Assembly: GCA_027579435.1 (NCBI GenBank)
Contig: JANBPK010000717.1
Location: forward strand, 9,510 to 67,364
DNA from: Candolleomyces eurysporus
Taxonomy: Eukaryota; Basidiomycota; Agaricomycetes; Agaricales; Psathyrellaceae
Direction: 5' to 3'
DNA: 57,855 bases
Shown here: one piece after another, positions 31,384 to 43,737 of the stretch
How the letters are laid out: every line of letters begins with the position of its first letter
Position numbering within the stretch: position 1 is the stretch's first letter
Notes under the pieces: generated by a model
Database searches by the model: none
Told to the model about the DNA's origin: nothing
The model's input: the letters and a program-made list of their open reading frames with translations, nothing else
Position numbers and translations under genes: made by a program

Positions 31384-33933
31384 ATGGCCGATGACGCTAA
31401 TGCTCCTGTACTCGGAAAGCGCCCTCGAGAGGACGCTCCCAATGCAAACGACGATCCGATGGAGGACAGGAATGCACCAGCCGGCGATGGCGACTCGGAT
31501 TCGGACGACGATGTAGGACCCATGCCCATGCCAGCGTCTGCCCAGGCAGCAGCAACAAGGAAGAAACGCAAAGGTATATATATTTGACTTGAGTCCATGC
31601 TTTGGAAGTATATTGACTTTGGAATCTGTTGTTTGTAGTTCTCCCTCACGAAAAAACCTACCTTGAACACTTGCCAGACGCCCTGCAATATTACAAGAGT
31701 TTCATGCACAGAGACGTTTTGAATTTCGTGGTATTCACCAAGTACGTTGTTGCATACGCATACCCTCGTGCTTTTGTTTTGAGTGCGCTAAACTGCTTAC
31801 TTGTATCAGGACGGAGTTCTTGATCACAACCTCAGTGGACGGACATCTGAAGCTTTGGAAGAAGCAAGATCAGGGTATTGAATTCGTTAAACACTACCGT
31901 GCCCATCTGACGCCTATTGTGGCCGTCTCCGCAAGTGCTGATGGGCTGCTCTTTGCGACTGTCTCGGAGGACCAGACAGCCAAAGTATACGACGTCGTGA
32001 ACTTTGGTATGCGCGAATAGTGTTATGAAATTGGGGAAAATTTCTGACAGTAGAAATTAGATATGATCAACATTATTAAGCTTGATTATACCCCTCTTGC
32101 ATGTTGCTGGGTCCACCGGAGCGGGGAAGGGCAAGGCATACTTGCAATGTGCGCAAAATCTCTTCTTCTTTTGCTGTAGACTTGCTGACCGGATCCCAGC
32201 TCAGACGCGTCTTCTGGAGTCATTCGCCTGTATGACGGCAGAGGTCAAGGAACACCACTACAAACAATCGACTCTGTACACCGATTCCCCGTCCATGTCA
32301 TGACTGTAAGTCCATTTCACTTCATTGTTTGTGCTGCAATTGACGTGTTCCCAGTATAGTGATCGATACCATACAGTAATCTCTGCTGACGAGTCGGGAT
32401 TCATCGAGTACTGGCAACCAACTGAGCCCTTTGTATTGCCTAAGAACGTCCCCAACCTCTGGCAGTACAAGAGCGAGACAGATTTGTACGAATTCAAGAA
32501 GGTAATTGTCAGGCATTTTATCTCCTTAACACTCGTTGACATTCTACCTCCCGTTGTTAGTCAAAGTCAACCCCAACCTGTATAACACTATCACCTACGT
32601 CGTCGTCCTTCGTCACCTTCTCTCTACCCGACCGACAGATTCGCATATTCTCGTTCCTCTCCGGCAAGCTCACGCGAAAATATGACGAATCATTGGATGC
32701 TATCCAGCAGATGCAGCAAGCCGGTACCGCTGTCTCCAAGCTGGACGACATGGAGTTCGGGCGACGGCTAGCGATTGAGAGAGAGTTGGAGCTACCTGGT
32801 CCTGATAACAAAATACCTGGACGATGGATCAACGCCATTTTCGACGAAAGCGGCGCGTTTGTCATTTATCCCACATTGTCAGGAATCAAAGGTACGAGTC
32901 TCATTCTCCCCTCAGTGTATATTCTACTGACTGACTTGAATGCTGTAGTGATAAATACCGTCAACAATCGCGTAGTGCGGTTATTGGGGAAAGACGAGGT
33001 TGTGAGGTTTTTGAACGTCACTTTGTACCAAGGCGCTCCGTCCAAGAAGAGTCTTGTCACAGCAGTAAGTCTTTGATCTTTGAGGTGTTTGTGGGTCTAG
33101 CGCTTATCCCTGTGTTTAGGCCATGGCAGCTTCTTCCAACCCCATCCTTTCAGAAAAGGCCCTGCGTGACCCAACTCTCACCTGCACTGGCTTCAAGCGG
33201 AACCGATTCTTCATGTTCACTCGATCAGAACCTGAGTAGGTATTCGTCTTCCTCCTCGTCGCTCCCTTCTAACCATTCGGTGTTCACAGAGGAGGTGACC
33301 GCGACGTCTTCAACGAGCGGCCAAGCAGAGAAGAACAAACCGTGGCAGCCGCCGTCCCCAACGCACCCTCAGGACCCACCCACCTCGCAAACTCGGCTAC
33401 CATCCACACCACCCAGGGTGATATTCACATCAGGCTGTTCCCGCAGCAAGCACCCAAGGCTGTGGAGAACTTTGTCGGGCATTCGCGCAGCGGGTATTAC
33501 GAAGGTGTTATCTTCCATCGTGTCATTCCCAAGTTTATGATTCAAACCGGAGATCCGTTGGGCGATGGAACGGGAGGAACAAGTATTTGGGGCAAGGAGT
33601 TCGAAGATGAATTTTCTGATGAGCTTAAACATGATCGGTATGTCTTTTTTCCTTGCCTGCCACTTTTGCTCGTACAATGAGATGAATCTTACTGATCATC
33701 GTGTGTTTGTTTGTAGACCATATACTGTCAGTATGGCCAATGCTGGACCTGGAACTAATGGGTCGCAGTTCTTCATCACGACTACTGCGACACCTTGGCT
33801 CGACAAGAAGCACACCATCTTTGGGCGTGTATTGTCCGGCTTGGAGGTGGTTCACGCTATCGAGAACGCAAGGGCGAATAAATTTGATAAGCCTTTCGAA
33901 GATATCAAAATCATTAATGTTGATGTAGAATAG
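31384..33933 (+). CDS. WD40-repeat cyclophilin (PPWD1-like peptidyl-prolyl isomerase)
   Basis: Eleven exons: 31384-31573, 31639-31741, 31810-32006, 32061-32148, 32200-32305, 32355-32501, 32561-32891, 32949-33064, 33120-33235, 33290-33637 and 33717-33933; 652 residues. An acidic, basic-ended N-terminus (GKRPRED, RKKRK; likely nuclear) is followed by WD40 blades ([47 protein letters not shown]) and the linker [17 protein letters not shown]. The C-terminal ~150 residues are a cyclophilin domain with [25 protein letters not shown] and [12 protein letters not shown], so the active-site Arg and Phe-Met-Gln residues are present. Orthologs occur in spliceosomes. Intron 4 uses the second of two possible acceptors (CCCAG, 32199), which restores frame; its branch site TGCTGAC lies just upstream. 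Confidence 0.93.
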
Positions 33934-34036
33934 ATGGCTGAGAAACGACCGTCGTGTTTTCGCCAGCGGTAGCCAGCACTGGTATCAATAATATCATGAA
34001 ACAATGCACTGCACAAAATCAAATAAATCAAATAAA

Positions 34037-36117
34037 TCAAGACATGTACGCCGGCGGTGGAGGAGAAGCAACATGCTCCTCTGGAGAATCTTGGTTGGCT
34101 GCGAGCAAAACCCGTTTGCTCGAAGGGAAGACGGCCGGTTGAGATGGCTAGAAAGGCGCGCAAAAGAATAACAGTCAGCGATTTATTTCGCTGGGCGGTT
34201 AGCAAGCTTAGGTGGAGACTTACGTTGGTGCTTCTTGAAGGAGCGGTCTGGATCGAATAATCATCTCGCCCCGATAGTCTTCTAGAAGAAGAAGAATAGG
34301 TAGTAGCGTGAGTAGGTGACAGCACGCTAGACCCCAGCGCCATAGGGCCGCTAGTAATACTGGTTGGCGAGGTACTGTTAGGATCGTACTGCTCGGAGCT
34401 GCTAAATTCTTGTCCAAATCTGAGATGGTCGGCGGGGTGGTATGTCTGGATGGTCGAGTCTCCCCAGTCAACACCACCTTCCAGAGACTTGTCGTTGGAT
34501 GATGATGATGGTGGTGGTGCGAAGTTGAAGCGCCCTTTCTTGTAAAGGACAAATAAGAATCCTATGAAACCCAGTGCGAGGATAGATATAATGGCTAAGA
34601 TGGCGGTGCCTGCTATTAATCCAGCGGGACTTCTGGGATCATTGTTATGGCCGAGTGAGTGAGCGGGATATCCGAAAGGTTTAATTAACCACGTACGATG
34701 CAGAGGTAGCTCCATCAAAACTTTAAACCGACGCAACAGTCAGCGAGCTGGATACAAAAGGTTAGAGAGGCACTCACCTCCCACCAAGCGACCGCGTGGT
34801 GTATATCTCAGCATAATCAATCGCTAGCATCTGCGTCTGATTCGCAGTCGAATCCAGTTTCAAAGTGACTGTATGTGTCCCTGACCCCAGGTTGGCTCCG
34901 TAGTACAGGAGCTGCCGTGGACGATAAAATTGTTTGAACGCGGAATGGGTGCTTGGTGGATCTTGGTTGACTTGCACAGAGTATGCGGAAGCGCTGTTAG
35001 GTCCTGCTGGACCGTACACCGCGATTGTGTCCCCTGATATGCAGTTGGCTTGAGACGAAACGCGAGGAAGATAGAGAGAGGCACCCACCCTAGAGATTTA
35101 AAATATGTCAGCTAAAATCACGTTGAATGAGCATGAGCATCGATTTTACCTTGAACGTCAGCTTCACCGACGCTCCTATGGTGGATGTGGCACTTTGTAA
35201 ATGATGGATAAAAAGTTAATTAACTATGAAAATACGGCAGCAAACGAGCGTCGACTTACTGCCCATTTCCTCCAGAAAATGTGCCAACCGATGGAACATT
35301 GGTTGTCCACGCGTCAGGAGGGTTATACGCAAACGCCGGATGACTATCCTGCCAAGTATTGACAATAAGAGGCTCATCATCGGCCCCTACACTACCCTTC
35401 CACGAGACCTGGACAGAGCATCCCCAAGGATCAGGATCGACATCGTATCGCTCGGAAGGAATCCGGTCTAAAAAAAATCAAGTACTCACAAAATCAACAT
35501 CCAAAAACCTCGCTTCTCTATTGACCATCGTAACATTATGAAACCCTTTCGACACTGAAGAGTTGAACAATGGTACTTTGAACTGCCCAGCATCGCTATT
35601 TCCCGATACTGCAGGCGAAGTCACACCGTCCAACGAAACTTGGTATAACCCGTGCCCTACTCGTTTGGATCCAAAGATCCCAACCTCCGTGCCGTAGAAT
35701 CTGAAAGAGAAAGAGGCGTCGGTGGATTGGGTGACCATGAAGCTGCTTTCAGAGTATCTGAATAGAAGAGGGTTCGAGTTCGGTTAGCACATTAGTATCC
35801 ATGGTCATTAATTGTAAGAAGGACCAGGTGGACTAGAAGGAGGGTAAGACTTACTGGTCCGCAGACCTATCACCTGAAGATGAGCCTGCAACCCACGCCC
35901 CAGAGTAAGTGAAGAACGGCGCAGTGTCTTCGTAAACCGCCAAGTACGAGGGCATGTCTGGATCCCCTCGTTAACGTAGAAGAAAAGGATGGAACGAATC
36001 AAAAGGAAGAAGGAAAGGAAAGAGAAAGGAAGGAAAGGCCACAAATACACTCCTGGCACGGCAAGGAGAAGTTATCGAAGGTCGAAGAGATGGAAAGGAA
36101 GTGCGAGCCGTTCCCAT
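34037..36117 (-). CDS. Single-pass membrane protein with two beta-sandwich-like ectodomain halves
   Basis: Minus-strand exons read with confidence: 35957-35855, 35757-35490, 35467 to about 35258, about 35200-35156, about 35089-34778, 34720-34697 (24 bases), 34632-34224 and 34147-34037. A first exon from an ATG at 36117 is possible but unproved, and no signal peptide was found. The exterior has two related modules with motifs common in mushroom transmembrane proteins: GTEVGIFGSKRVGHGLYQVSLDG, and GDTIAVYGPAG with SGTHTVTLKLD. A membrane helix (GLIAGTAILAIISILALGFI) precedes a Ser/Pro-rich cytoplasmic tail ending PPPPAYMS. The junction near 35,030-35,156 is one base out of phase however I place it, so a sequencing error or a mis-set exon remains there. 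Function unknown. Confidence 0.65.
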
Positions 36118-36768
36118 GGTGTTATCCTGGTTCGAATGGCAATGTTTGGGTATCTAAAGTTCAAGACCAAGACCAATGACAAGAGCGCCCTGGGGCTGTT
36201 TGGTATTGATGATCAGATAGTAGGTTGGTTGCACGGGAAGACCTTCGCAAGAAGACGCGCCGTGCAGTTTCCCGTGAGATCAATTCATTAATGCGTGCGT
36301 CACATCCAATCTCGTTCAAGTTGCCAGCAACGTCGTGATAGCATGTGTTGTTACTGCCTACCAGAATCAGGAACGTGGGCACTAAGTAGTGTAAGGATAT
36401 ACAAAAAAAGATGACTCACAACTGAAGTCCACGGCCGGCTTCGCGTAACGATTCGACTGTTCCACTGCAATATTGGAGGCAGACCACGAGAACACTTACG
36501 ACATGACACCGCGAGAGTACTCAGAGTAGTCTTGTGTGATTGGGAGATGCAAGGCTCATGCTCATCAGCCTTCTGATGATTGCTATCAGGACGAAGTAGG
36601 CGGAAAACGACCTAGTCCGTGATATATTCTCCTCGCGTACTATGTGCAAGTTACTGTTGCAAGATGGTTGGTTGATGATGATACAATGACAGTAATTACC
36701 TCGAAGTTCAAATGTCCCCTCCTCCCTACTCGGACATACACTGCACATGCACGTGTCATACGCACACC
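36118..36768. other. Spacer between minus-strand genes
   Basis: Only short open frames without motifs. It should contain the promoter of the membrane-protein gene and the 3' end of the AAGAB-like gene. No TATA box is evident. Confidence 0.35.
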
Positions 36769-38171
36769 CTACGTCGAACTTCCCGGATCTCCCAAGTCGG
36801 ACGTGGATCCTAACGACCGATAAAGCGACCCCTCGCCATGAGGGAAAAGAGACTGATCAGCTGACTGCAGCATCTTGTAATCTGGAGTCGCTCGGTCGTC
36901 CAGTGGGGATTCCAAATGAAGATGAGAAAAATCCTCATCCACGACCTTCACATCGTCCACAGGCGCAGAGACGAATACGGTGAAGTCGTCTTCGAAGCGC
37001 AAGGAAACTTTGGGCTTCTTCTCGCCGGCAGTCGTAGAGCCAGGGCCGAACTGAGACCACAGCGCAAAGGCATCATCGTTGGTATCGAGGTCGGCGAAAT
37101 TGAACTCGGTGGGAGAGGCTGTTTGGAAGTCAAACCCTTCTCCCAAATCGAGACTTCTATCGCTCGGGGACTGCGTCCAGTTGGAGTCCGAGTCGGAAAG
37201 GTGACTTTGATACGCTTCTTTGAACAGTTCAGCGTCCTCTCCGTCTAATTCGTCTTCGCCGAAATTGAATTCAGAGTCCAGCTCCTGTAAAGCTTGGAGG
37301 ATGGCGAGAGGGTCGCGGTCGATGATGGCTTCTAGCGTGGATTGAGTTCGAAGCGCTACTCGTGGGTCGTCGGGGTAACCCTGGGCTTCGACTTTGGTTG
37401 ATGTCATGGACGGCCACATAATAGTACTGAGGGCGTCTATGACTCGCGGAAGATGGGGAATGCCTAGAAATATCATGCATCAATGAGAAGCAAATCGAGT
37501 TTGGATATTTGGATGTGCTCACCTTCATCACCGGTGGGTGCATCGTCTTGTTGCTCGGTTTCTGTAGAGCTCGATGCATCGAAGGGCTCCGATGCATCCA
37601 CATATTCAAATCCGTAGGTGATGAGTTTTGCATCAATCGCCCCATTGTCTTCAGATTCCTCTGAATCATTCTTCGCGGCCTGATCGGGCTGGGGTTCGTC
37701 GCCCTTGGGCAATCGCACAGCGAGCAAAACCTCTGGAGTATGCTCCTCTATAGCCTTCTGGACCGTCTCCATGTATTCTTCAAACGGCTGGAAGCGTACG
37801 CGTTATATCACGACTGTGGTAACGCGACGCGTTCAAGTAAGGTTGTAACATACTTCACCTTTCGTCCAGGCTACGATTACTGCCGGTACGCCTTCGAATA
37901 CGGCACCGTACACCTTGTTCACGGTATGCAGTGCAAAGTGAACATTCGCGGTGTAGTATCGGTTAGAGATCGACCATGGGTGAAATACAGGTTCTGGTGG
38001 TACAGGCGAAAGAGTTGGACCATTTGGATTCTTATCGAGGGCGGTTATGCCTGTTGTTTTAGTGTCAACTGTTAGTCTCCTGCATGCTGAGACGGACTGA
38101 CTGTTGACCAGCAGTGCGCCATTGTCCAGTGACGATGAAATGACGACTATTCTGCACGATACGTCGCTCAT
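36769..38171 (-). CDS. Adaptin-binding p34 (AAGAB/Irc6-like) protein
   Basis: Exons 38171-37854, 37787-37523 and 37463-36769; 425 residues, phases correct. The N-terminal half is a small-GTPase-like fold of the alpha/gamma-adaptin-binding protein family: CRIVVISSS at the start, NRYYTANVHFAL, and FEGVPAVIVAWTKGEPFEEYM at a position typical of the family's strand and helix. Then come an acidic linker and a C-terminal part with IPHLPRVIDALSTIMWPSM and an acidic domain (EFNFGEDELDGEDAE). Family members act as chaperones in assembling AP-1/AP-2 clathrin adaptors. Confidence rests on a few motifs. The first exon reads through a short possible intron without a stop, so an alternative exon structure near 38,050-38,100 is possible. 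Part of the 5' end is duplicated at 41,026-41,270. Confidence 0.72.
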
Positions 38172-38586
38172 GATAGAGGTTGCTGCGGGGGTCGTTGTCG
38201 AGAGCTGCTGTAGAGCTGTAGAGCCAAGCCAAGTTGTTGGAAATCAGAGAAGATGACGTAGGGTTAGGGTCTTCTCAAGAAGTTAAAGTGATGCCGATGT
38301 CGACCGATGTCGACCTTTTTCCCGTTCGTGGACGACAAACTTGGACTGAGTGTCGATAAAAATAGTACAAGTCACTTAAATGTACAGGATACACTAGACT
38401 TGCAGTGTCAGTCTCCGTTGGTAGCAGTGAAAGGTAGGAGGTCGGTAAAACAAACAAAACATGATCAAGGTAATTGGTACTGTACATGTAGCAAACCCAC
38501 TTGCGAAATAGTGACGGATGATGACGAGCCTAAGGATACCCTGATACTCCACTTTTCGACTTCATCAAGCAAGCGAGAGTCCGAGT

Positions 38587-39896
38587 CTACGTCCTCGATG
38601 CCTTGTACGTCGCAGCAAAGTGCTCAACTTCGAGAGGCAGTGAGTCCCAGAAGGAGAGTTTGGCTGTCTCCGTCGGCTCCCAACCTTCGGCCTTCAGGCG
38701 TTCAGAAGTTCCCAGCAAGTTGCCTCCAAATACGCTCCATCCCACCTCGCCAAAGTTGTTTGTGACAGCTTCAGGGAAAGGCTTGTGCTCTGGGTCTTTA
38801 AGCAGGTCGTGAGCGTGGAGAATCTGTTAAATTTTTCGTCACGGTTGTGAGTGCCATCTCGACTGGCGGGTGTTAAACAGAAAGGTACCTTCCCTATTTC
38901 TTCTGCGAGCCGTTTTGGAACCAACGGTTCAGCCTTGTGATCCGAGATAAAATCTTGCATGGATTCTCAGGTCAGAATGATAACTGTAGAATCGAAAAAC
39001 ATGTGAGCTCACAGTGGTCCTGCGCTTTACCCTCAAGTATGAGTTTGAAGATTTTGACGAGAGCGATACCAACATCCTTGATATGGATGACCGAAAGTGC
39101 GTTATGGCCCGGTCCCCAAGTACCCGCCACTCCGTTTTGGATGTAGATAGGGCCAAGTTCCCTGAGGAAAAGGGCATCGGTCGTGATACCTAATAGAATA
39201 TTCATTTATTCAATAAAAGCTTTCTCGAAGCGCAGTCGGAATTTCTTACCCTCTCCCAAGCCGTATACAGCTGCAGGGTACACAGTAATAGTCCTGATGG
39301 GATTCTCCTTCTGAGCTCCTGCGGTGTGAACAATGGTATTGGAGCTGTGATGAGCGTTGGTATGTGGGAAGTCTTCCAGTTTGAATGTGGTATCTGAGTG
39401 GTGGACGAGGCCCTCGGCGGGAACCTTCTCGCCACGGCTGTTATCGCTCACGATGCCCAAACCGGAGATATTGATGTATAGAGGCTTGGGTCCACTAGGA
39501 TGATCTGCAGATCGTTTCTGCAAGCCTGCGATGATGGCTGGAGGACGAAATGGGAGATGATTAAATTTTTGATTTGAGTGGAAACACGCTGGAGACTTCA
39601 CCTTTGATACTAGCCTCATGATCAGAGCTGGCAGCGTTGAAGGTGAGAGCCGAATTGCGAGCCTGTTCTTCAATGAGGCTCAAATCATCCAAAGTGCCTT
39701 TGATCAGGACGACGCCAGGCCACACTTCCCGGAGTTGCTTAGATTTGGTGTTCTCGGGGTCGCGAACCAAAGCGACGAGGGTAAACTCCTTGAGTTTGTC
39801 GTAGAGCGCAGCATCGCGCTTAGCTGACTCGAGGAACTGGGACCCAATGTATCCAGTGGCGCCGAGGAAGAAGAACTGTCGTTGAGGAGAAGACAT
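38587..39896 (-). CDS. Extended SDR / NmrA-type NAD(P)-binding protein, tandem copy I
   Basis: Exons: 39896-39602, 39537-39250, 39189-39013, 38953-38889 and 38823-38587 (295, 288, 177, 65 and 237 bases); 353 residues, as in copies II and III. The Rossmann nucleotide-binding loop is FFFLGATGYIGSQFL, GxxGxxG with the spacing of extended SDRs. Further landmarks are LVALVRDPEN, VLIKGTLDDLSLIEEQA, GVAGTWGPGHNALSVIHIKDVG, and a C-terminal helix region ending TYKASRT. An obvious Tyr-x-x-x-Lys pair is not seen, so an NADP-sensing or atypical reductase role is possible; the substrate is unknown. It differs from II and III mainly in exons 2 and 3 (TDALFLRELGPIYIQ). Confidence 0.85.
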
Positions 39897-40576
39897 CGTT
39901 CTAAGAGGTTTATCGATGTTATTGTGCCGAGTGGGAGTTGGGGAAGCGAGAAGTCGAATAACTGCAGAGAATTGAACTGAGGTCGAACTCCATAACCAAG
40001 GCTAGCCTTTGTACTCATTTCGAAACCGTGCCCAGAACGCCAAGCTGCATCTTCGTCAACTCAATTGTGGCGAAAAGTAGCCTGCTGACTTCTGACACCG
40101 CCTGGTGCCATTGCGAATTGACTTAGATAGGAAGACATTGCCGCAAATCTTGCACCAACTGACAAAGCAAATCTATAGCATTTGTCAGTTTGTGGTCGCC
40201 TAATTGATTTACCTCGGGAGAGACTCTATAGCCAGGCGCTAATGTCAATGAGGAAGATAATGTCGCCGTCAGTGGAGAGGTTAGTTCCGATCTCCTTGAG
40301 CTGGGATCCTGTAAGGCTGCTATATCCCTGCGGCCTCGCTGAGTATCTGTCCAAGAGAGTGAAATCAATAGCGTATATTCGTCTGGTAAGAACGACGAAA
40401 GACGAGGAGGGTACAATGATATGGTAAAGAAGAAAGAGAGAGCTCGACGAGATTCTAAGTTGAAATCATTGATGCACTTGTCACGTGAGTCAAAGATAAG
40501 GGTCAAAAGATAAGGTAAGATCAAATCCCCTTTCATATTTATCTCCGGCTTAGGCTGAGTAGTTACAGTAGATACA
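39897..40576. repeat. Upstream region shared by SDR copies
   Basis: Sequence resembling 42,742-43,440, 45,052-45,640 and 46,610-47,300 in pieces: the CTGGTGCCATTGCGAATTGAC stretch, the GCACCAACTGACAAAGC stretch and the CACGTGAGTC/AGATAAG motifs. It presumably holds the promoter. The GATAAG at about 40,496-40,516, near a CACGTG, is conserved in the other copies, so both could be binding sites. Confidence 0.5.
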
Positions 40577-40870
40577 TCAGGTCTGTGTAAGGGATACCCA
40601 TCTACCACTGCGAGGATCCAGGACCCCATAGGCGACCTTCTTCACACTATCTGCCATATGTATAAGCATTTTGGGTTGCTCCGCCGAATTCCGTCCGTTA
40701 ATGTTTAGTGCGACTAGCGCTACACCGTCACACGTCTCCACAAGATCTTTTGTAAATGCACGCCTAAGGCCAACTATATCTGGGAGTGCTGTGCATTCAT
40801 GGAGGACGTGTTCAGTTGTCTCGATTGCTCGTGTGCAAAAACGGTAATACCTTTGTCCGCGGTCTGGTTT
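40577..40870 (-). mobile_element. Non-LTR retrotransposon C-terminal fragment
   Basis: On the minus strand an open frame reads RYRFCTRAIETTEHVLHEC, TALPDIVGLRRAFTKDLVE, and ends VLDPRSGRWVSLTQT then TGA (40,577-40,579). The C...H-x4-C cluster followed by a basic helix is the layout of the zinc-binding C-terminus of non-LTR reverse transcriptases. The flanking SDR upstream repeat is interrupted at this point relative to 43,320 and 47,140, which supports insertion of a 5'-truncated element spanning about 40,540-40,880. Confidence 0.5.
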
Positions 40871-40987
40871 GGGACTGTAGCTTTATCTTTCTTCCAAGGG
40901 CACTGCCGGTCTCCTGTAGTCGGACTAAATGAGTCGGCAGACTCACATGTAGGGGCAGCTATTTAAATACTAGGTATATTGCAATCT

Positions 40988-41025
40988 TTGGCGCTATCTA
41001 CATGTAACTAGGCAGTGACTACAAC
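40988..41025. repeat. Duplication boundary element, copy 1
   Basis: TTGGCGCTATCTACATGTAAC followed by TAGGCAGTGACTACAAC. The same block occurs at 43,424-43,461 and at 47,270-47,307. After it, similarity switches to a piece of the AAGAB-like gene, so it marks a tandem-duplication junction. Confidence 0.75.
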
Positions 41026-41270
41026 CAGTTGGACCACTTGTATTCTTGTCGAGGGCTGTTGTTTTAGTGTCAATTGTTAGTCTCCTGAGACGGACTGACT
41101 GTTGACCAGTAGTGCTCCGTTGTCCGGCGACAATGAGACGACGACTATTCTGCACGAACCGTCACTCATGATAAAGGTTGCTGCAGGGTTGTTGTCAATG
41201 TAGAGCTGTAGAGCCAAGCCAAGTTGGCGTAGGGTTAGGGCCTTCGGTCAGGAAGCTAAAAATTCATGCC
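41026..41270 (-). pseudogene. Fragment of the AAGAB-like first exon
   Basis: Closely similar to 38,020-38,290, the start of the AAGAB-like gene plus its upstream sequence. It covers the part encoding the initial Met, CRIVVIS, the VNSQS stretch and upstream GTAGAGCTGTAGAGCCAAGCC. It has small deletions (for example the ATGCTGA absent near 41,090) and no downstream exons. Confidence 0.75.
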
Positions 41271-41414
41271 GATCCGGCCTTTTTCCCGCTCGCAAACGGC
41301 GAACCTGAAGTGAGTATCGAGGAAAAATTCCGAGTAACATACACAGTCACTTAGACGTACAGTGCACTCTGGTATTCTACAATTTGACTCCATCAAGCAA
41401 GCGAGGGTACGAGT

Positions 41415-42741
41415 CTACGTCCTCGATGCCTTGTACGTCGCAGCGAAGTGTTCAACTTCCTGAGGCAGCGAGTCCCATAAGGAGAGTTTGGTAGTCTCTG
41501 TCGGCTCCCAACCTTCGGCCTTCAGGCGGTCAGGAATGCCCTGCGAGTTGCCTCCAAGTACGCTCCACGCCAACTCGCCAAGGTGGCTTATGGTAGCTTC
41601 AGGGAAAGGCTTGTGCTCCGGGGTCTTAAGCAGGTCATGTGCGTGGAGGACCTGTTAGATTTATTTTTTTAGATTTTTTGTTGCAGTTGTGAGTGCCATC
41701 TCGACTGGCAGATGTTAAACAGAAACGTACCTTTGCTATTTCTTCTGCGAACCGCTTTGGGACCAGAGGTTCAGCCTTGTCATCCGTTATGAAGTCTTGC
41801 ATGAATTCTCAGGTCAGTCTGATGATCGTAAAAACAGAGAAGATGCGAACTCACAGTCGTCCTGCGCTTTACCCTCGAGTGCGAGCTTGAAGATTTTGAC
41901 GAAAGCGGTACCAACATCTTTGATATGGATGACGCAAAGTGCGTTATGGCCCGGTCCCCAAGTCCCCGCCACTCCGGTATGGATGTAGAGAGAGCTAAAG
42001 ACCCTGGGGAGAAGGGCATCGGGCGTGATACCTAGTAGGATACTCAGGCATTCAATAAAAGCCTTCCTCGAAACGCACTCAGAGCCTCTCACCCTCTCCC
42101 ATGCCGTATACAGCTCCAGGGTACACAGACACAGCCCTGATGGGATTCTCCTTCTGAGCTCCTGCAGCGTGAATAACCCTATCGGGGCTGTGATGAGGAT
42201 TGGTAGGTGGGAAGTCTTCCAGTTTGAATTTGGTATCTGAGTAGTGGACGAGGCTCTCGGCGGGAACCTTTTCGCCACGGCTGTTATCGCTCAAAATGCC
42301 CAAACCAGAGGTATGGATGTATAGAGGTTTGGGTCCGCTAGGGTGATCTGCAGATCGTTTCTGCAAGCCTGTGACGATGGCTGGAGGAAGAAATGAGAGA
42401 TGGTTAGAAGATCGATCCGAGTGGAAAGATACACTGGAGACCTCACCTTTGATGCTAGGCTCATGATCAGCGCTGGCAGCGTTGAAGGTGAGAGCCGAAT
42501 TGCGAGCCTGTTCTTCAATGAGGCTCAAATCATCCAAAGTGCCTTTGACCAGGACGACGCCAGGCCACACTTCCTGGAGTTGCTTGGATTTGGCGTTCTC
42601 CGGGTCGCGAACCAAAGCGACAAGGGTAAACTCCTTGAGTTTGTCGTAGAGGTCAGCATCGCGCTTAGCTGACTCGAGGAACTGGGACCCAATGTATCCA
42701 GTAGCACCTAGGAAGAAGAACTGCCGTTGAGGAGGAGACAT
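41415..42741 (-). CDS. Extended SDR / NmrA-type protein, tandem copy II
   Basis: Exons: 42741-42447, 42380-42093, 42031-41855, 41795-41731 and 41651-41415, with lengths identical to copies I and III; 353 residues. The Rossmann motif FFFLGATGYIGSQFL is intact, with AVSVYPGAVYGMGEG and TWGPGHNALCVIHIKDVGTAFVKIF. The intron 1 donor is GTGAGG instead of the GTGAAG of the other copies. Exon 4 encodes YFITDDKAEPLVPKRFAEEIAK. No frame damage was found. Product and substrate as for copy I. Confidence 0.87.
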
Positions 42742-43423
42742 CGTTCTAAGAGGCTTATCGAGGTTAATGTGCAGAAAACTGGACTGGGGTCGAACTCCAT
42801 ATCCAAGACAAGCTTTAATATTCCTTCGAAACCATGCCCAGAATGGCAAGCTGCATCTTCGTCAAGTCAATTGTGGCGAAAAGTAGGCCTGCTGACCGTA
42901 ATTTCAGACAGTCGTCTGCTTCTAAGAGCGGCATCCTCCGATTCTGACAACATCTGGTGCCATTGCGAGTTGACTACATTTCCGCAAATCCTGCACCAAC
43001 TTATAAAGCAAATCTTCTCATTTGTCGGTGCGTGGTAGCCGGACTGGTTTCGGTCAATGAGGAAGATGATGATAATGTCGCCCTCATTTGAGTTATTACG
43101 ATCTCCTTGATCTGGGATCCTGTGAGGTTGCTGTAGCCCTGCAGTCTCACTGAGTGTCGTTCCAAGAGAGTGATAGAAATACCGTATATCTGTCCGGTAA
43201 GAATGACAAACGATGACGGGGGTACAGCGATATATGGTAAAGTTGAGAGTTCGGAGGAAATTCATGAACGCGCTTGTCACGTGGGTCAGGCAGATAAGAT
43301 AAGATCTAAAAGCCCCAGCTTGCCCTTGGAAGGGCAAGCTGGTCTCCCGTAGTCGAAGTAGACGAGTTCGTAGACTCACATGTAGGGGTACCCGCCGTTT
43401 AAATACTACATATACCACAAATT

Positions 43424-43461
43424 TTGGCGCTATCGATATGTAACTAGGCAATGAGTATAAC
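43424..43461. repeat. Duplication boundary element, copy 2
   Basis: TTGGCGCTATCGATATGTAAC plus TAGGCAATGAGTATAAC. After it, the sequence matches the 3' flank of SDR copy I (GACAAACTTGGACTGAGTGTC, near 38,335), a different partner from that at 41,026. Confidence 0.75.
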
Positions 43462-43737
43462 CATTGTCGTAACCGACAAACCTGGACTGAGTGTCGCGAA
43501 AAATAATATACACAGTCACTTTAATAAATTTACAGGATACACTAGACTCGCAGTCCCAGTCTTTGTTGGTAGCAGTACAGTTGCAGTAGCAGGTAGAAGG
43601 AGGTGGGTAAATAAAATGTGGTCAAGGTATTTCTTGCTATAGCGAATTCACTTGCGAGATAGTAACAGATGGTCACAAACCTAAGAATACACTGGTACTC
43701 CACTATTCAGCTTCACAAAGCAAGCGAGAGTACGAGT

